From assembly GCA_032622095.1 (NCBI GenBank), contig CP136061.1, positions 85,100,324-85,164,323 on the forward strand: 64,000 bases of DNA. Direction: 5' to 3'. Positions 23,901 to 38,900 of the stretch are shown here, piece after piece. Source of the DNA: Siphonodentalium dalli (taxonomy: Eukaryota > Mollusca > Scaphopoda > Gadilida > Siphonodentaliidae). Positions within the stretch are counted from its first letter, which is position 1. Each line of letters opens with the position of its first letter. Below the pieces are notes generated by a model. It was not told where the DNA came from and searched no databases. It worked only from the letters and a program-made list of their open reading frames with translations. The translations under genes and the position numbers were made by a program.

Positions 23901-26900
23901 TAATCAAAACAAAATATCTTGACAGCGATGATTTAGCAAGATATCTGATCTTATCGGAGTTTGACGACCTACCTCCACCTGATTTACCTGTCATGCAGTT
24001 TTTCAGCACATCAGGTTTTGAAAACATCCAACTGCTGACTACTACCACTACGAATACCATTAATAATAGCCTACCGTCAGTACTGACACATGTTGGAACT
24101 TCAAGATAGTACTGATAACAATGACCCAATAACTGTGACTGCAGTTAATAGTAGTTTTGGACAGATTTCACAGAATTATGTGGACACATTTATTAATGAT
24201 TGCGATGCTCTTGTTCATTCTAGAGTTATTTATTTATTAATGATCAGGAATATGCAAGAAAAAAAATATAGAAAGTGACATGAGATTGTTCCTGCTCAGA
24301 ACAGGGGGGACTGAGGTCTCTATAAAGAATGAACCAGGCGGGCTGGATTTTCAGTATGGATATTTTTTGGCGGTTGTTAAGAAAGCGAATGGGGATGATT
24401 ATGAGCCGGATACGATTAGGGTAAGAAAGAGAATGGGACGATAATGAGCCGGGTACGATTAGGGTAAGAAAGAGAATGGGACGATTATGAGCTGGTACGA
24501 TTAGGGTAAGAAAGCAAATGGGGATGATTATGAGCCGTGTACAATTAGGGTAAGAAAGTGAATGAGGATGATTATGAGCTGGGTATGATTAGGGTAAGAA
24601 AGAGAATGGGGACGATTATGAGCCGGGTACGATTAGGGTAAGAAAGCGAAAATAGGGATGATTATGAGCCGGGTACGATGAGGGTAAGAATGCAAATGGG
24701 GACGATTATGAGCCGTGCATAATTAGGGTAGGAAAGCGAATGGGGACGATTATGAGCCGGGCATAATTAGGGTAAGAAAGCTAATGGGGACGACTATGAG
24801 CCGGGCATAATTAGGGTAAGAAAGCGAAAGGGGATGATTATGAGCCGGGTATGATTAGGGACTATGTCAAGCCTTGAAAGATATTTGAGATCCAAAGGAT
24901 ACAGAGACAGTGTGAACCGAAATCCTCTCTTTTGTCATTCAAATAAAGTTGATGCAGTAAAAATGAAGTAACTAATACATGGTAACAAGCTGCAAGAAAG
25001 TGACGAGTTAATGGACAATGATATTGAGGCAACTATTTGATTGTGGTCTACATGGCACCAGGAATGGTTCCAAAATTTTGGACGGTTGATTCTGATCGTA
25101 AACAGTTTCTATACCAGAATTAACATGAACTGAATTTACTGTTCAGAATTTCTAATTATTTTGAACCGATCCATTAAATACATGAAAAAGAAAAATGTTA
25201 TCAACCATATAACAGTATACCAATTATAATCTGTAAGATTTTCAATGCCGTTCCCGTTAACATCATTTTTAGCTCAACTTACTTTGTAAGTTTGAGCTAT
25301 TGCCATGGTTTGGCGTCCGTCGTCCGTGTGTCCGTCAACAATTTCCTTTGGCGCGGGCTACAGATCGTACCTTTGGTCTGATCTTTATGAGATTTGTCAT
25401 GAATTGACATGTAGATGGGAACGAGTCATTTTGTTGTCATTCGGTCAAAAAACATGGCCGCTGGCAGCCATCTTGGATTTCAAAATTCAATCCATTGGCG
25501 CGGGCTACAGGTCGTACTGTTCGTCTGATCATCATGAAATTTGTCATGGATATTAATATTGACATGCAGATGGGAACGAGTGATTTTTGGGTCGTTCGGC
25601 CAAAAAACATGGCTGCCAGCAGCCATCTTGAATTTTACTCTTTGCATGACTAAATCCTTTGGCGCGGGCTACAGGTCGTACCTTTGGTCCGATGTTTATG
25701 AAATTTGTCAAGAATGTTGCCATTTACATGTAGATGGGAACGAGTCATTTTGGGGTCATTCGGCTAAAAAACATGGCTGCTAGCGGCCATCTTGGATTTC
25801 AAAATTCAATCCATTGGCGCGGGCTACAGGTCGTACTGTTCGTCTGATCATCATGAAATTTGTCATGGATGTTAACAATGACATGTAGACGGGAACGATT
25901 CATTTTGGGGTCGTTCGGCCAAAAAACATGGCCGCTAGCAGCCATCTTGGATTTTACTCTTTACATGACTAAATCCTTTGGCACGGGTTACAGGTCGTAG
26001 CTTTGGTTGGAACTTCATGAAATTTGTCATGGATGTTAACAATGACATGTAGATGGGAACGAGTCATTTTTGGGTCGTTCGCCTGAAAAACATGGCCGCT
26101 GGTGGCCATCTTGGATTTCAAATTTCAATCCATTGGCGCGGGCTACAGGTCGTACTGTTCGTCTGATCATCATGAAATATGTCATAGATGTTAATATTGA
26201 CATGTAGATGGGAACGAGTGATTTTGGGGTCGTTCGGCCAAAAAACATGGCCGCCAGCAGCCATCTTGGATTTTACTCTTTGCATGACTAAATCCTTTGG
26301 CACGGGCTACAGGTCGTAGCTTTGGTCGGAACTTCATGAAATTTGTCATGGATGTTAACAATGACATGTAGATGGGAACGAGTCATTTTGGGGTCGTTGG
26401 GCCGAAAAACATGGCCGCTGGTGGCCATCTTGGATTTTACTCTTTGCATGACTATATCCTTTGGTGCGGGCTAAAGGTCGTAGCTTTGGTCAGATCTTCA
26501 TGAAATTTGTCATGGATGTTAACAATGACACGTAGATGGGAACGAGTCCTTTTGGGGTCAATTGGCCAAAAAAACATGGCCACCAGCAGCCATCTTGGAT
26601 TTTACTCTTTACATGACTAAATCCTTTGGCACAGGTTAGACATTTCAATTAGCACCTTTCCTATTCCTCCATTTACTGTCAACCATTAAATTATTCCCCT
26701 ACTTAAGTTGAGCTACAGTGTCATTGACACTTTCATTTTCTATAATCGGTAAACCTTGAAGACGGCTTTATCATGGTTACAGGTCCTACTGGCCTGTTAC
26801 TGGGCACATTGTGATTTACTTTTATCGGAATAAAAAGAAACTACTTGTTTCTTTCAGGCCTGTCATTTTACGCGGGCGATTTCGATAGCCCGCGTGCAGC

Positions 26901-29900
26901 CCGCGTATTTTCGATTACACGCGTGCGACAGTTTCGCCCGCGTCGGCTTTCAAAATCAATGTGCTTTAAATGGCAAGTCAGGGGTTAAGACAATCTGATT
27001 GAAGCCAGTCGGGTCAAATGTGACGAACGTCATCGTCGGCATCTGTGTTCTTTGATGTTTCTAGACAGTGTCATGAGTTTAACCCCCCGTGCTCTTCCTG
27101 CAACACGTGCTCGTCATACATGACTCGGTATTACGTCAGCATCGTCGGCACTTTGATAACTGAATCTGCTTGCTATTTTTACATGCCTGCACCTTCCACA
27201 TGTTTTGAACTGGGGCTCTGTCCATAGTTGAGCTGTGACTCTATTCAGGGAGCCAAATTAACTATAATGCAATAATGGCTGATCAAAAAGGCTGCCACGT
27301 TCAGTTAAAAACTTTTGAAGGATGGAATACTGGAGGCCAGATTGGCTATGATATTGTTAACGCAAACGGGCTGGATTTTGTAGAACGCGTGTGGTGTAAA
27401 ATATGTGCAATCCACTGTGACCGATTGAGATCAACATGCCACGGGAAAGTATGAATGAATATAAAACTTTGCTGGTGGCATAACACATTGCCAGATAATC
27501 CCAGATATGTCATAATTTTGAAATTTTGTTTTAACATGATCCTGAGTTCCCTCGTTTCAAATAATTTTCAGTGTGAACAATCAATCATTCTGTTAAATTT
27601 ATAATATCAATGTTCAAACCCTCCAAATTTGTCATTGTTTGCTTTCTAAACCATAACCATTTCCATAACTACACTTACCTAGGTTACCTACATTTACCTA
27701 GCGTAGTATCAAACACAACATATCAATTTGATGTTGGTCAGTGTAACAATGTCAATCCCAGGGGTAGGCAAACATAAACACTCAAAACAAGAATAAATAA
27801 GATTGAACAACTTTATTGATAACATACAAATACATTCTCCAGTCTGGTCTGTTCCCTTTGGAGTATATCTGGCTAAGCAAATAGCATGAATAAATCACGA
27901 GGGCTATTAGCACTCGTCACTGGGGTTCACGTGGGCGATTTTGTAGCCCTCATCAATTTTTCATATGGACAGGCCTGTTCTTTACACCAGAGTTATCTTT
28001 CAGTTGCAAGAAACCAGTCCTTCGAATTTGGAAAACGTATGTGCGCGATATATCGCTCGGAGCTTTTGGGATTTGCGCGCGCCTTTTTTGAGGGAGCACA
28101 ATTCAAATTAACATCGATGAAATGATTACTGAATAAAGACAAACACAAGTATAATGCTACACACGTTTAATTCCAAGTGTGGCAACAGAAACAGAAATAA
28201 AAACGTATGTTTATATTGTACAATAGTCCACATGATAGTAACATCATCAATCCGGCAATCCCGGTGAATCTGATCATGGTAATTAGTCAGTTGGCGATTA
28301 TCGCAATACGATAGGGGAACACATTGTATGTAACGTAACTATCACAAGTATAACGTACTCTGATAACATCGCCAGTTTCATGGTTCAGAAATTTTAAACA
28401 AATCATCTTCGGCTTGTTTTATTTTATGTTTATGAAAAAGAATAATAAATGAGGTGATAAATATTTTATATAACGACAAACAGAATCAAATTAGTCATTT
28501 TCCCGTGAAACCCAGGACAGGCAAGCTAGGTACAAAAATTGGTGATATCTGAGTACGAACGTCGCAGTGTTCCCCTATCGTATTGCGATAACCGCCAACC
28601 TAATTAGTCGACTTCCGCATCTGAGAGCGCATACTCATCTTAAAGTTTCAAACTCGGAAGTGGAATCCTAATCGTTATACCTCAATCAGATTCACCGGAA
28701 TTCGACGGATCAACCCTCTTTCGCTTTGATAGTATCGGAATTTCGTTACCAGGTTTGTCACTTCTTACCTGATGTCATTTGCCAAAAAATTCATTCCTTC
28801 GCTACTGGGGATAAAATACAGCCCAAAATTATATTGCAAGTTATGATTGCATCATTAGGGGTATACTGTTTTGCACCTGTCCGTCCGTCCGTCTGTACCG
28901 TGCGTCTGTCTGTATGTCCGTCCGTCCGTACGTCCGTCCGATGTCTGTTCATGTCATAACTTGAACAATAGTGCTCGGATCTCAATGAAATTAGGTATGG
29001 ATGTTCACTACTATGAGGACATTAAATAGAGGGTTCCATCGTTTTGTTCGGATTTTCCATTCTAGAGTTATTCATATTTGTTGGATTTTTGGTCCGTCTG
29101 GTGTCTGTTCATGTCATAACATGAACAGTAGTGCTCGAATCTCAATGAAATTTGGTATGGATGTTCACTACTATGAGGGCATTCAATAGAGTTTTGTTCG
29201 GATTTTCCATTCTAGAGTTATACATCTTTGTTTATCTGGAAATGTTGGCTTTTTGGTCTGTCTGGTGTCTGTTCATGTCGTATCTTCAACAGTTGTGCTG
29301 GGATATCAATGAAATTTGGTATGGATGTTCACTACTATGAGGACATTAAAAAGAGGGTTCCATCGTTTTGTTCGGATTTTCCATTCTAGAGTTATACATC
29401 TTTGTTTATCTGGAAATGTTGGCTTTTTGGTCCGTCTGGTGTCTGTTCATGTCGTAACTTCAACAGTTGTGCTGGGATCTCAATGAAATTTGGTATGGAT
29501 GTTCACCACTGTGAGGACATTCAATAGAGGGTTCCATTGTTCTGTTTGGCTTTTCCATTCTAGAGTTATTCAAGTTCGTTTATCTGGACATGTTGGCTGT
29601 TTGGTCCATCCGATGTCTGTTCAGGTCATAACTTGAACAGTAATGCTCGGATCTCAATGAAATTTTGTATGGATGTTCACCACTATGAGGACATTTAATG
29701 GCATATTCAACTGTTTTGTTTTGTTTTTTGTGCTATAGTTATTCATCTTCGTTTATATGAAAATGTTGATTTTTGGGTCTATCTGTCTGAGTATAGCAGT
29801 CATAAGTTATAGATATGCCCACACTAGGCGGTATGCCACTAGGGGGTATGTACCGGACGACAGTCCATCTCTTGTTCTGTGCTATTTTTAAACCACTGAA

Positions 29901-32900
29901 TCCGTGGGACAGCTCATGATGCTTCCATAACTCACAATTAATACCTGTATTTGAAATCATCATACCTTGTCATGAATCCATGCATGATGCATGCAGACAA
30001 ATGATACATTGCCACTGTTTGTTAATCTATAATTGTATAAAATGGAGCATTGGGTGTGTGTGATTCCTTATGGATTGTAAGCTGTGCAGTTATTCGATTT
30101 CCTCCAAAACAGTTGACTTGTGTAACAAACGATCACTACTCAGCAGGGCTTTTAAGAGATTAGATGAAATAATCGGTGATACGGTATACCACGGTATGGT
30201 TTTAGGATTACTGCTGTATTTTTATGCTTGAATACCACCCAGAACTATATCTTTGTATTTCTAACTTCTGTACCCCCCACCAAATGCAAACGGCCGAGCA
30301 GAAACTCTGCATAATGACCAACATCATTTAATTATCTTTATAAAACTCAAAACTAAATAAACTCCTCAAAAGACGTTGTAATAGACTTTAAATAAACTTT
30401 AAAATAACATTTTTCGTTCCAAATTCACAATAAAGTGTGTAGGGTCGGCAGTTCAAAATAGGGTTGGTCGGTATTCCGAACAAATCTCTTATTTTTTAGG
30501 CTTCAACAACTCAGCATCGATAAATATAATGATAGAATATGGATGTTCTCATAAATTTAGCATTGTGAACCCCTTTGAAGAATTGCATTCAAAACACTTT
30601 GAAATCAGATCCTTGATAAGGTTGACTAGTCGACTATTAGTCAACTAGGGGCTGTTGACTTATCAACTACAAAATTCCCTAGACATTTCAACACTACTCA
30701 ACTTGAACTACAGTGTCATTCACACTTTCATTTTGCAAAGTTATGGTTCTTAGAGTGTAGAATATACCCATCTCTGTATCTCCATCATATTACATGGGAC
30801 GTGTATGATCTGTTTAATATTAGCGATGGGATGAATGGATACATGCTACATGTTTTGTTCAGTCATCACAGGCCAGATTAAGACATCATTCAAATTAAAT
30901 CAGAAAATTAAGAAATCTCAGCATTAAGCGACCGTTGCTGGGTATACTGGGTGCGGTGCACTTGTTATGAATGTTTTATACCGTAACTCCGGGTATGACA
31001 AGGGTATTAGGGATTAATAAACCATTTAATATTTGAACAGAATAAACTAACTTGTATTAGATAGGTCCCGTTGATATCAGATGTTTTAAACGGAATAATT
31101 AAAACACGTGGATAATTGACCTGTAGGTCCAAACCTGAAAAGTTAATTTTTGCCGATATTTATGTCAAGTTTTTGAGAGAAAATTCCAATATTTTTGGTG
31201 ATGTCAGTGGTGACAACAGTAACAATTGACCATGGTGCAGCAGACATGTTAGTGTTCAATGTATAGAAGGCATAATAGCCAATTTTGTACATCAACCACA
31301 ACTTGTAAGCGATTGCAGGACACCCTAGGGCAATATTTACCATTTTCCATTTTTTTGGCGGCCATTTTGTAAGAATTTTGGTTCCAGTGAGTTGGAATAT
31401 TCATAGGTAATGGTATGCCTCACTTAATTGCAACCTTCTGTTCATTTCTTGTTGAAATATGACCAGTTGTGATTTTTTGTGAAATTTTATACCGCGTTCT
31501 GTAAAATCGAATTTCTGAGGGATCACAAGCGGATAGGACCCCAATAATTGCATATTTAATTGCTCCAATAAGTATGTATTTTTTCACAAGCCGAACAACG
31601 GACGTATACTAGAACATATACGTCAAAATTATAAAGTTTTCAACAAGTCGGGATTAAAACATAAGATATATCGTGTTGAGTACCAATGGTGATAACAAAA
31701 ACATACAATGAACTCCTGGTCGATTATGAAGTTACCACTTTGCCGTGATCGCTAAAACACAAAACGATAACATACACTGGTAGATGCATGGGTAGTACCC
31801 CTCTCTTTCCCATTAAATATTCAAATACTGGAAGGTTAACGTTTACATGTGGTGTAACCGCAGTTAAGGGTTATTAACTGCGGTAACCTAACCGCATGTA
31901 ACTGCAATGCCACCGCAGTTACAGCAAATAACTGCGGTGCGGTTACGGTTTGACCGCAGTTGTAAACGGATTATAACTGCAGTTAATGGGTCATTTACTT
32001 AGGGCATAACAGTATATATATTTATTGCACACCGAATGGTTTATTTTTGTGGAATACAGCATAATATTCAATGCTCTAGAACAATTCAAACAGATTACGT
32101 CAACAACACCATTGGTGACGTCAACATTAACAGAAATTTTCTTCACTAAATTAAAGTATAGCCTACATTAAGCACACGTTTGTTCAATTAAATGATACAA
32201 TATCAATCTAAGTGTTAGTATATTATAACCCACAATCTTCAAATTGTGCAACAAACATAGAACAACGCAGCTTTGTGAACACGTTAACGTTATTGCACTC
32301 GTTTGATATATGTTAATTTCAATCACATATTTAGCGTCATATGATGGCGGTTTTGTTGCAGAATATATATTTTTGGAAAATCAAAGCCCTATAATGATCA
32401 GTTCATGATTCACCCACTGACAGAAGGTCATAACAATTTCTACACACATATATTGAGGTTACGGTTCAAAGGGTTGGGAACGTTATTTTTTGGAAAGTAA
32501 AAGTGACTTGCTTCTACATGTACATTTTTCAGGACAAACTTTCAATGATGCTTGTTTCAAAGGCCCAGAGGACTCGTGTGTCACTGACTTGACCTGTAAA
32601 ACAGTCACTGAAGGAGATAAATGTAGATGTACAGACATAACTAAGTATTGGGATTCAGTCAGCAATGCCTGTGTTAACCGTAAGTTATTCGTACAAGTTA
32701 TTTAATCTATTTATTTAAATCTCGATTCTAATTGATTCCATTAACTAATAGCAGAACTTTGTGTTGGTAGATATCCAAAAAATTATGCCATTAATTGACT
32801 ACAAATATAATATACCTTAGAACAATCTCTCCACATTTTTATAGCCCTTCCTGGTAACTTAAAAAGCCTGGCTTTAATACTAATATCTTCAGTCTATTTA

Positions 32901-35900
32901 CCACGCGAGTGTGAATCTGAGACCCCCTCATGAGCGGGCACTCTACACAATATTCAATAGAAGCTTTACTGTGTTATCAATAAAAGGTTTACTGTGTTAT
33001 CAATAAAAGGTTTACTGTGTTATCAATAAAAGCTTAACTGTGTTATCAATAAAATCTTTACTGTGTTATCAATAAAAGCTTTACTGTGTTATCAATAAAA
33101 GCTTTACTGTGTTATCAATAAAAGCTTTACTGTGTTATCAATAAAATCTTTACTGTATTGTCAATAAAAGCTTTACTGTGTTATCAATAAAAGCTTTACT
33201 GTGTTATCAATAAAAGCTTTACAGTGTTATTAATAAAATCTTTACTGTGTTGTCAATAAAAGCTTTACTGTGTTATCAATAAAAGCTTTACTGTGTTGTC
33301 AATAAAAGCTTTACTGTGTTATCAATAAAAGCTTTTCTGTGTTATCAATAAAAGCTTTACAGTGTTATCAATAAAATCTTTACTGTGTTGTCAATAAAAG
33401 CTTTACTGTGTTATCAATAAAAGCTTTACTGTGTTGTCAATAAAAGCTTTACTGTGTTATCAATAAAAGCTTTTCTGTGTTATCAATAAAAGCTTTACTG
33501 TGTTATCAATAAAAGCTTTACTGTATTATCAATAAAAGCTTTACTGTGTTGTCAATAAAAGCTTTACTGTGTTATCAATAAAAGCTTTACTGTGTTATCG
33601 CGTGTTATCAAGCCAAATAATCTCACACACTCACTTAATCATTCTGTTGTTATTATTATACCCCCTGCAATGTGTTGTGAGGGTATACTGGAGTCTGGCT
33701 CATCTGTTGGAGTCTGGAGTCTGGTTCATCTGTTGATCTGGCCATTTCGCTGTACGTCCGTCAACACAATTTTGTCCTAGCTTCACTCCTATATTTTTTG
33801 GTCAATTTGTCAAAAACTTTGAACAGATATTTAGTACTATGGGAACCTGTGTATCTGCTATTATGAAGTCTGTCTGACTTTTTTTGTGGAGTTATCCCCC
33901 TTTTCCAACTTATTTTCAATACAGGGGTATACCGTTGTCTGAGATTTTATTCCTACATTTTTTGGTCAATGTTTTTTAAACTTGGCACATATAGTTGTTA
34001 CCATGGGAACCTGTGATTATGAGATTTGTCTGACTTTTTTTTGTGTGGAGTTATTCCCCTTTTTCGACTTAGAAAATTATCATATGGGGGGTATTTGTTA
34101 GTCCCACCTGGGTACAGGCCCAGTTAGTGTTATATTTATTTATATTGTAACGCCACTGATCCACACATCATTATACAATATACATTAACCCTTTCATGAT
34201 GGGCGCTGTACTGACGCAGCATTAAAGATCCTGTGCCAGTGCATTCTATTATATATGCGAGTCTCTCATAGGGAGCCTCACATATATAAGATAATGCACT
34301 CACTATTGGAGACTCGCATATATATGAGACTGTATTGGCACAGGGTTTTTTGCAAAATTTCAGGAAGCTCCAGTCATGGAAGGGTTAATTAACATCTCAA
34401 CATCGGCTTTCTAGGAAGTGTTATGTAATAATGGTCCCGATTGCGAACTGACATATGCAACCAACATTGTTTATGGTGCATCTCTGAGCGTATAGAAATG
34501 TTAAGATGCTTAACAGCCTACCGTATAATTTTCGTGAAATCGTCAAGCTGAATAATCTCACTCACTAACTGACTCAGGCATTGAGTTATTATTGTTGTCA
34601 TATTTCATATAAAGCGACTGAACACACAAACTGTGCATTCTATGAAGTGTTATTATGTATTCATGTCATTGCTGGATATAGTGTGTCAGAGATTTGCAGA
34701 ATGAGGTTCCCATAGGGTGAATTTAGTGACGCTATCCCACTGTAGGATAGCATCACCAAATTCACCCTCTGTGGTCCTCATTCTGCTCAGGCCTCATCTT
34801 CTGGGAAGTATCTATAGTCTCAAATTAACAATGTTAAAGTTACTTTTTCTCTTTTGTTGAGTTACTATATCCCCTAATTTGCAGAAGATAACTAGCATAA
34901 TCGAGGTGACTAATGGGTGAACATCACAAATTTCAACTGGGGAAATTCAATCTAATTCTATCATAGCAGTTGAGACCTAAACAGAAATAGGTCCCCAGAG
35001 GTGAATTGGTGATGCTAGCCCACTGTGTGGGATATCGTCATTAAATTCATCCTCTGGGGACCTCATTCTGCATATGTCACACATTATATCCAGACTTGAT
35101 TCCTGTAAACATTCAGGATTTATTGTAACTTACTGTCATGATTAGAGACTCCTTCCTTTTAAAGGCATATTGTGGACTTGTTTGGGTGCGTGAAACTAAT
35201 AAGTTATTATTCAGAAACTAGCAATGTTGTTTTCTAATAACATTGCCCAAAATCTCGAGCACTTTGATGGTACCTCTCAATAGAAAACATCGTCTAAATC
35301 AATCTATGATCAATTGTAAATATTTACTTCTCGATTCAGGATGCAACTATATGTCGATAAACTAGCGAAAATGATTTCACCATCGAGATTCATTGCATTT
35401 TACTAATATATAAGAATCACGGTTTGTGTTGTCATTTTGGGTATAATATTTATAAAAATAACTACTTTCAGCAAGATTATTCTCCATTTCTTTCCACCTA
35501 AATGACTGTTTCACATGACTTTACAATTTAATGATTTCCCTTTGATCAGGACTGTCATTTAATGAGACATGTGGAGCTGATGATATGTGTTCCACTGAGT
35601 TCAGTTGTCAGAATGGAACGTGCATGTGTTCCAATGCATCAGATTATTGGGATGGAACAAACTGTACCACTCGTATGTAACGCATGCTGCTAGAGCGACC
35701 CTCTTGAATCTAGAATTATTCTGAAACCTACCTGATTCTCATTAGAGCAAATTGCACTGTAGCTGTGTAGCACTTCATCTCTAATGATCGCTTGTTTCAA
35801 TATTTCCTTCCTTTTCTGTCAAAGAACTGAATGATTCTTTTTTTTAGCTCTTCTTGGGTTATATTTCTTATTCATTTTATTGTATACTGTGAGCCAATGT

Positions 35901-38900
35901 GTATATCTATAACTATACCACTCATGTTTTATTATAATTTTCTAGTATAATTAAATATTGCCATTTGGATAATGTATTGGCTTCAAATATATTTTCAATG
36001 GGTGATGTTTTTCATTATAAATTGTTTTTGTAAAATGATTGAAGTGATTGATCACAACAATTCCATGAAATTCAACTATTCAGTACAATCCTATCCTATC
36101 CATGCACTCAAACGCTATATACTGAGTCATAGAAAATGTTTGTAATTTGCTGTTTTTTTGTGAAAGGAATATATATATAAATAAGTCTAAAAGGTATATC
36201 TCTTCTTAATCCCTACAATGTCACATGTTATTCTAGTTGAATCAATTTTTTATCAGTCAATGAGTACTTTTAAGATGGTCAACCTTTTCAGGGCCATAAT
36301 TAAAACAACAACATAGTTTTTATAAATCTCTATTTCAAAACCACAAATAGATATTTTGTGTATAAACTACAGATCAAACTGAAGGTGGGGGTATATTATT
36401 TGCCTACAAAGGCATAATTAATTGGTTAATTTTGATAGTATTTTGCGGTGAATCTCTTAGCTGATCTGCTATGTTCTGTTTTTAAGGCTGCTAACACAAT
36501 AGAGTTCTCCTTCTTGGTTTTCTCCTGATACACTCAAGCCTTGAAATAATTATTGTCACGGTGCCTGTCAAAATGACAGACACCAAATGGATGGTGGCTG
36601 TCAAGTTCTGGGCGGTGTCTGTCAAAATTATGTGCTGTCAAATGTTCTCATATCTTAATTATTTTTATGTGATAAATAATGCTTCAATACCATGTAAAAT
36701 AATCTTCTGTGACCTTAAAAAGTGACTCTCAGTGCTACTGCTACCATCATGCTTTGTTTATAATAGAAATGTGTCGATCCATCAACCCAAGATCTATTAA
36801 AGTCCTTTCGAAATTTCGATTTCCTTGACTTTGGAGATGCAGTATTTGCATTTTAAAGTGGGTATATAAACAACCCCGTTCTTGTCTGCATCGAATTGAA
36901 TTTGCAACCACCTGTGGTTACTTTTACTGTTCGACCAGTGATCCCCCCGTTTCATTATTTCATTTCATTAAATACTGCTTTAAACTTCTGTACATCTATC
37001 AATACACTAGACAAGGAGTACAGGAATTTTTTGTTTTTTAATTCTTATTTTAAAAATTGCATAAATGACCTTGATTTAAAACGGAAGTGTTAAAAGGTGA
37101 ACGGTAAGCCAATAATTACGAACCGCACTTAAAACGAAACGAAACTTCCGAGTTGCTGACGCGATTAAAGAACAATGCGATATCTGATATAGTCATAAGA
37201 AACTGCACGATACATTCACGTATCTAATGGTTTTGTTCGATCCAGATTTGCAAAGAGGCAAAAATAACTTGAGAGAAATGTCTTATCCAGTTATATTTTA
37301 TCTGATGGGAGTATAAATATGCTGTCGGACAAAATGTCCGACCAGACGCAAATTGTGTCGGTCAAAGCTGTTTTGGTGAGTCATTGACCGTGACCGACCA
37401 CTTATTTCAAGCCTTGGATACACTCCAAACATTTTTGCTCTGATTTCTGTTCTAAAAAAGCCCCTAAATCTGTGCCACAAATGTCGTACTAGTAAGAAAT
37501 TCTAAATAAAATTTATATTAATTGGTAGAAACTTTTCTGGACAGGTGTCCTTGATTATAATTTATCAAGAGCTAGCTAGACCATCTTTGTTTTATGGTGC
37601 TTACATCAGAATAAGCAATGGGGGAAGCCACATTGTCCTGGGCCCACTAAGAGGGTACCTTCCTTTGCACACCAGAAGCAATACATTCTGCTAATGATGC
37701 ACAGACAATCTGCTATCAGAGTGGTTTAAGAACAGTCAAATAGTCTTTAATGAAAGATCTGCCAAAACTCAGTTTTCAAAATTATTAATACCTATAAAAA
37801 GAAATTCATTTCTAAATCAGAATCTTCACTCTGCAATGTTCGATCCTCCTTCGAAGCCACTTTCTCTCCACATGAACTGTTCTGCTGCATACATGCTGTT
37901 TCTCCTCGGCACACCATTGTTCCATTACAGAATTGTTATTTTAATGTAAACTTTAGCAGAACGTAGCTGGAGCTGTCAGTTTACTTTCAGCTCATGATTC
38001 GGAAATGGATTAAAATGTCCTTTTTGCTCATATAATCTGATATGAAACTCATGTTCCTCTCGTATTAAATTTATGAAACTCATCTCAATTTTTCTGTTTT
38101 ATCTTGTAAAAGACTCGACAAAACCAAAAATTCTAAGATTTATTTCATAAATTTTATATCAGAGAAACGCTCATTTCATATAGTCTATATCTTCAGTTTA
38201 GTTTAGTTTTTTTTACAGAAAATGACAGAGGGTGTCATGTGGTGTATGGTGTAATTTGATATTTCTCAAAACTACGGTACAAATATGGTATGATTTTATG
38301 ACCAAGCCATTTTAGCAGTTATTTGATAGTCAAATTTTAATATGTTATTTTGGTTCTTCATTTTATTTCCTTCTTACACATCAACATTTCTAGGCTAGTA
38401 CTTACATTCTATTGTTACAACTTTGGCAGATGCATAACACCCCAGGCTCATATAAATTACTCCATTGTATTAGAAGACCATTAAGGTAATTAACAAATCC
38501 TTGGTGACAGCTTACATCACCAATTAACCTACACTGTGTAATTAGCCACATGGCAGGAGCAATCTGTCACCTAACCTCACTGTATATAAGTTTGTGTTAA
38601 ACTATTATTTGTTAATCTGGGAATGCCAATTCACGAATCGATACTCATGTTATAAGGAACACCTATGATATTTGGACGTTCGTAACTACTTGATTTGATG
38701 TACAATAATATTCATATTGCTCGGACACACCAGGATATAGAATATTGAGAATAAAATACTACATCAGCAAGGAACTCGTCTTGTGTCAGTCGAACATCCC
38801 AACAGCAGCATAACCAACCTTTCCCCTGGTTATAATTTACTAATTATATCAATGTACTCCCCACTTTAACAGCAATGTTATGTATTCGTAATCATGCCCG

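Noticed and set aside
27045-27227. A Cys-containing 60-aa + frame that could have been an additional module exon
   Set aside because: Cys spacing does not match the module pattern, no YWD motif is present and no phase 1-1 splice borders surround it.
27811-28126. Possible minus-strand 3' end (AATAAA) with upstream coding
   Set aside because: Only the hexamer is visible. No minus-strand coding frame or splice sites support a gene.
32949-33602. CRISPR-like regular repeats (23-bp and 29-bp arrays)
   Set aside because: Units are directly adjacent without unique spacers and the genome is eukaryotic; they are minisatellites.
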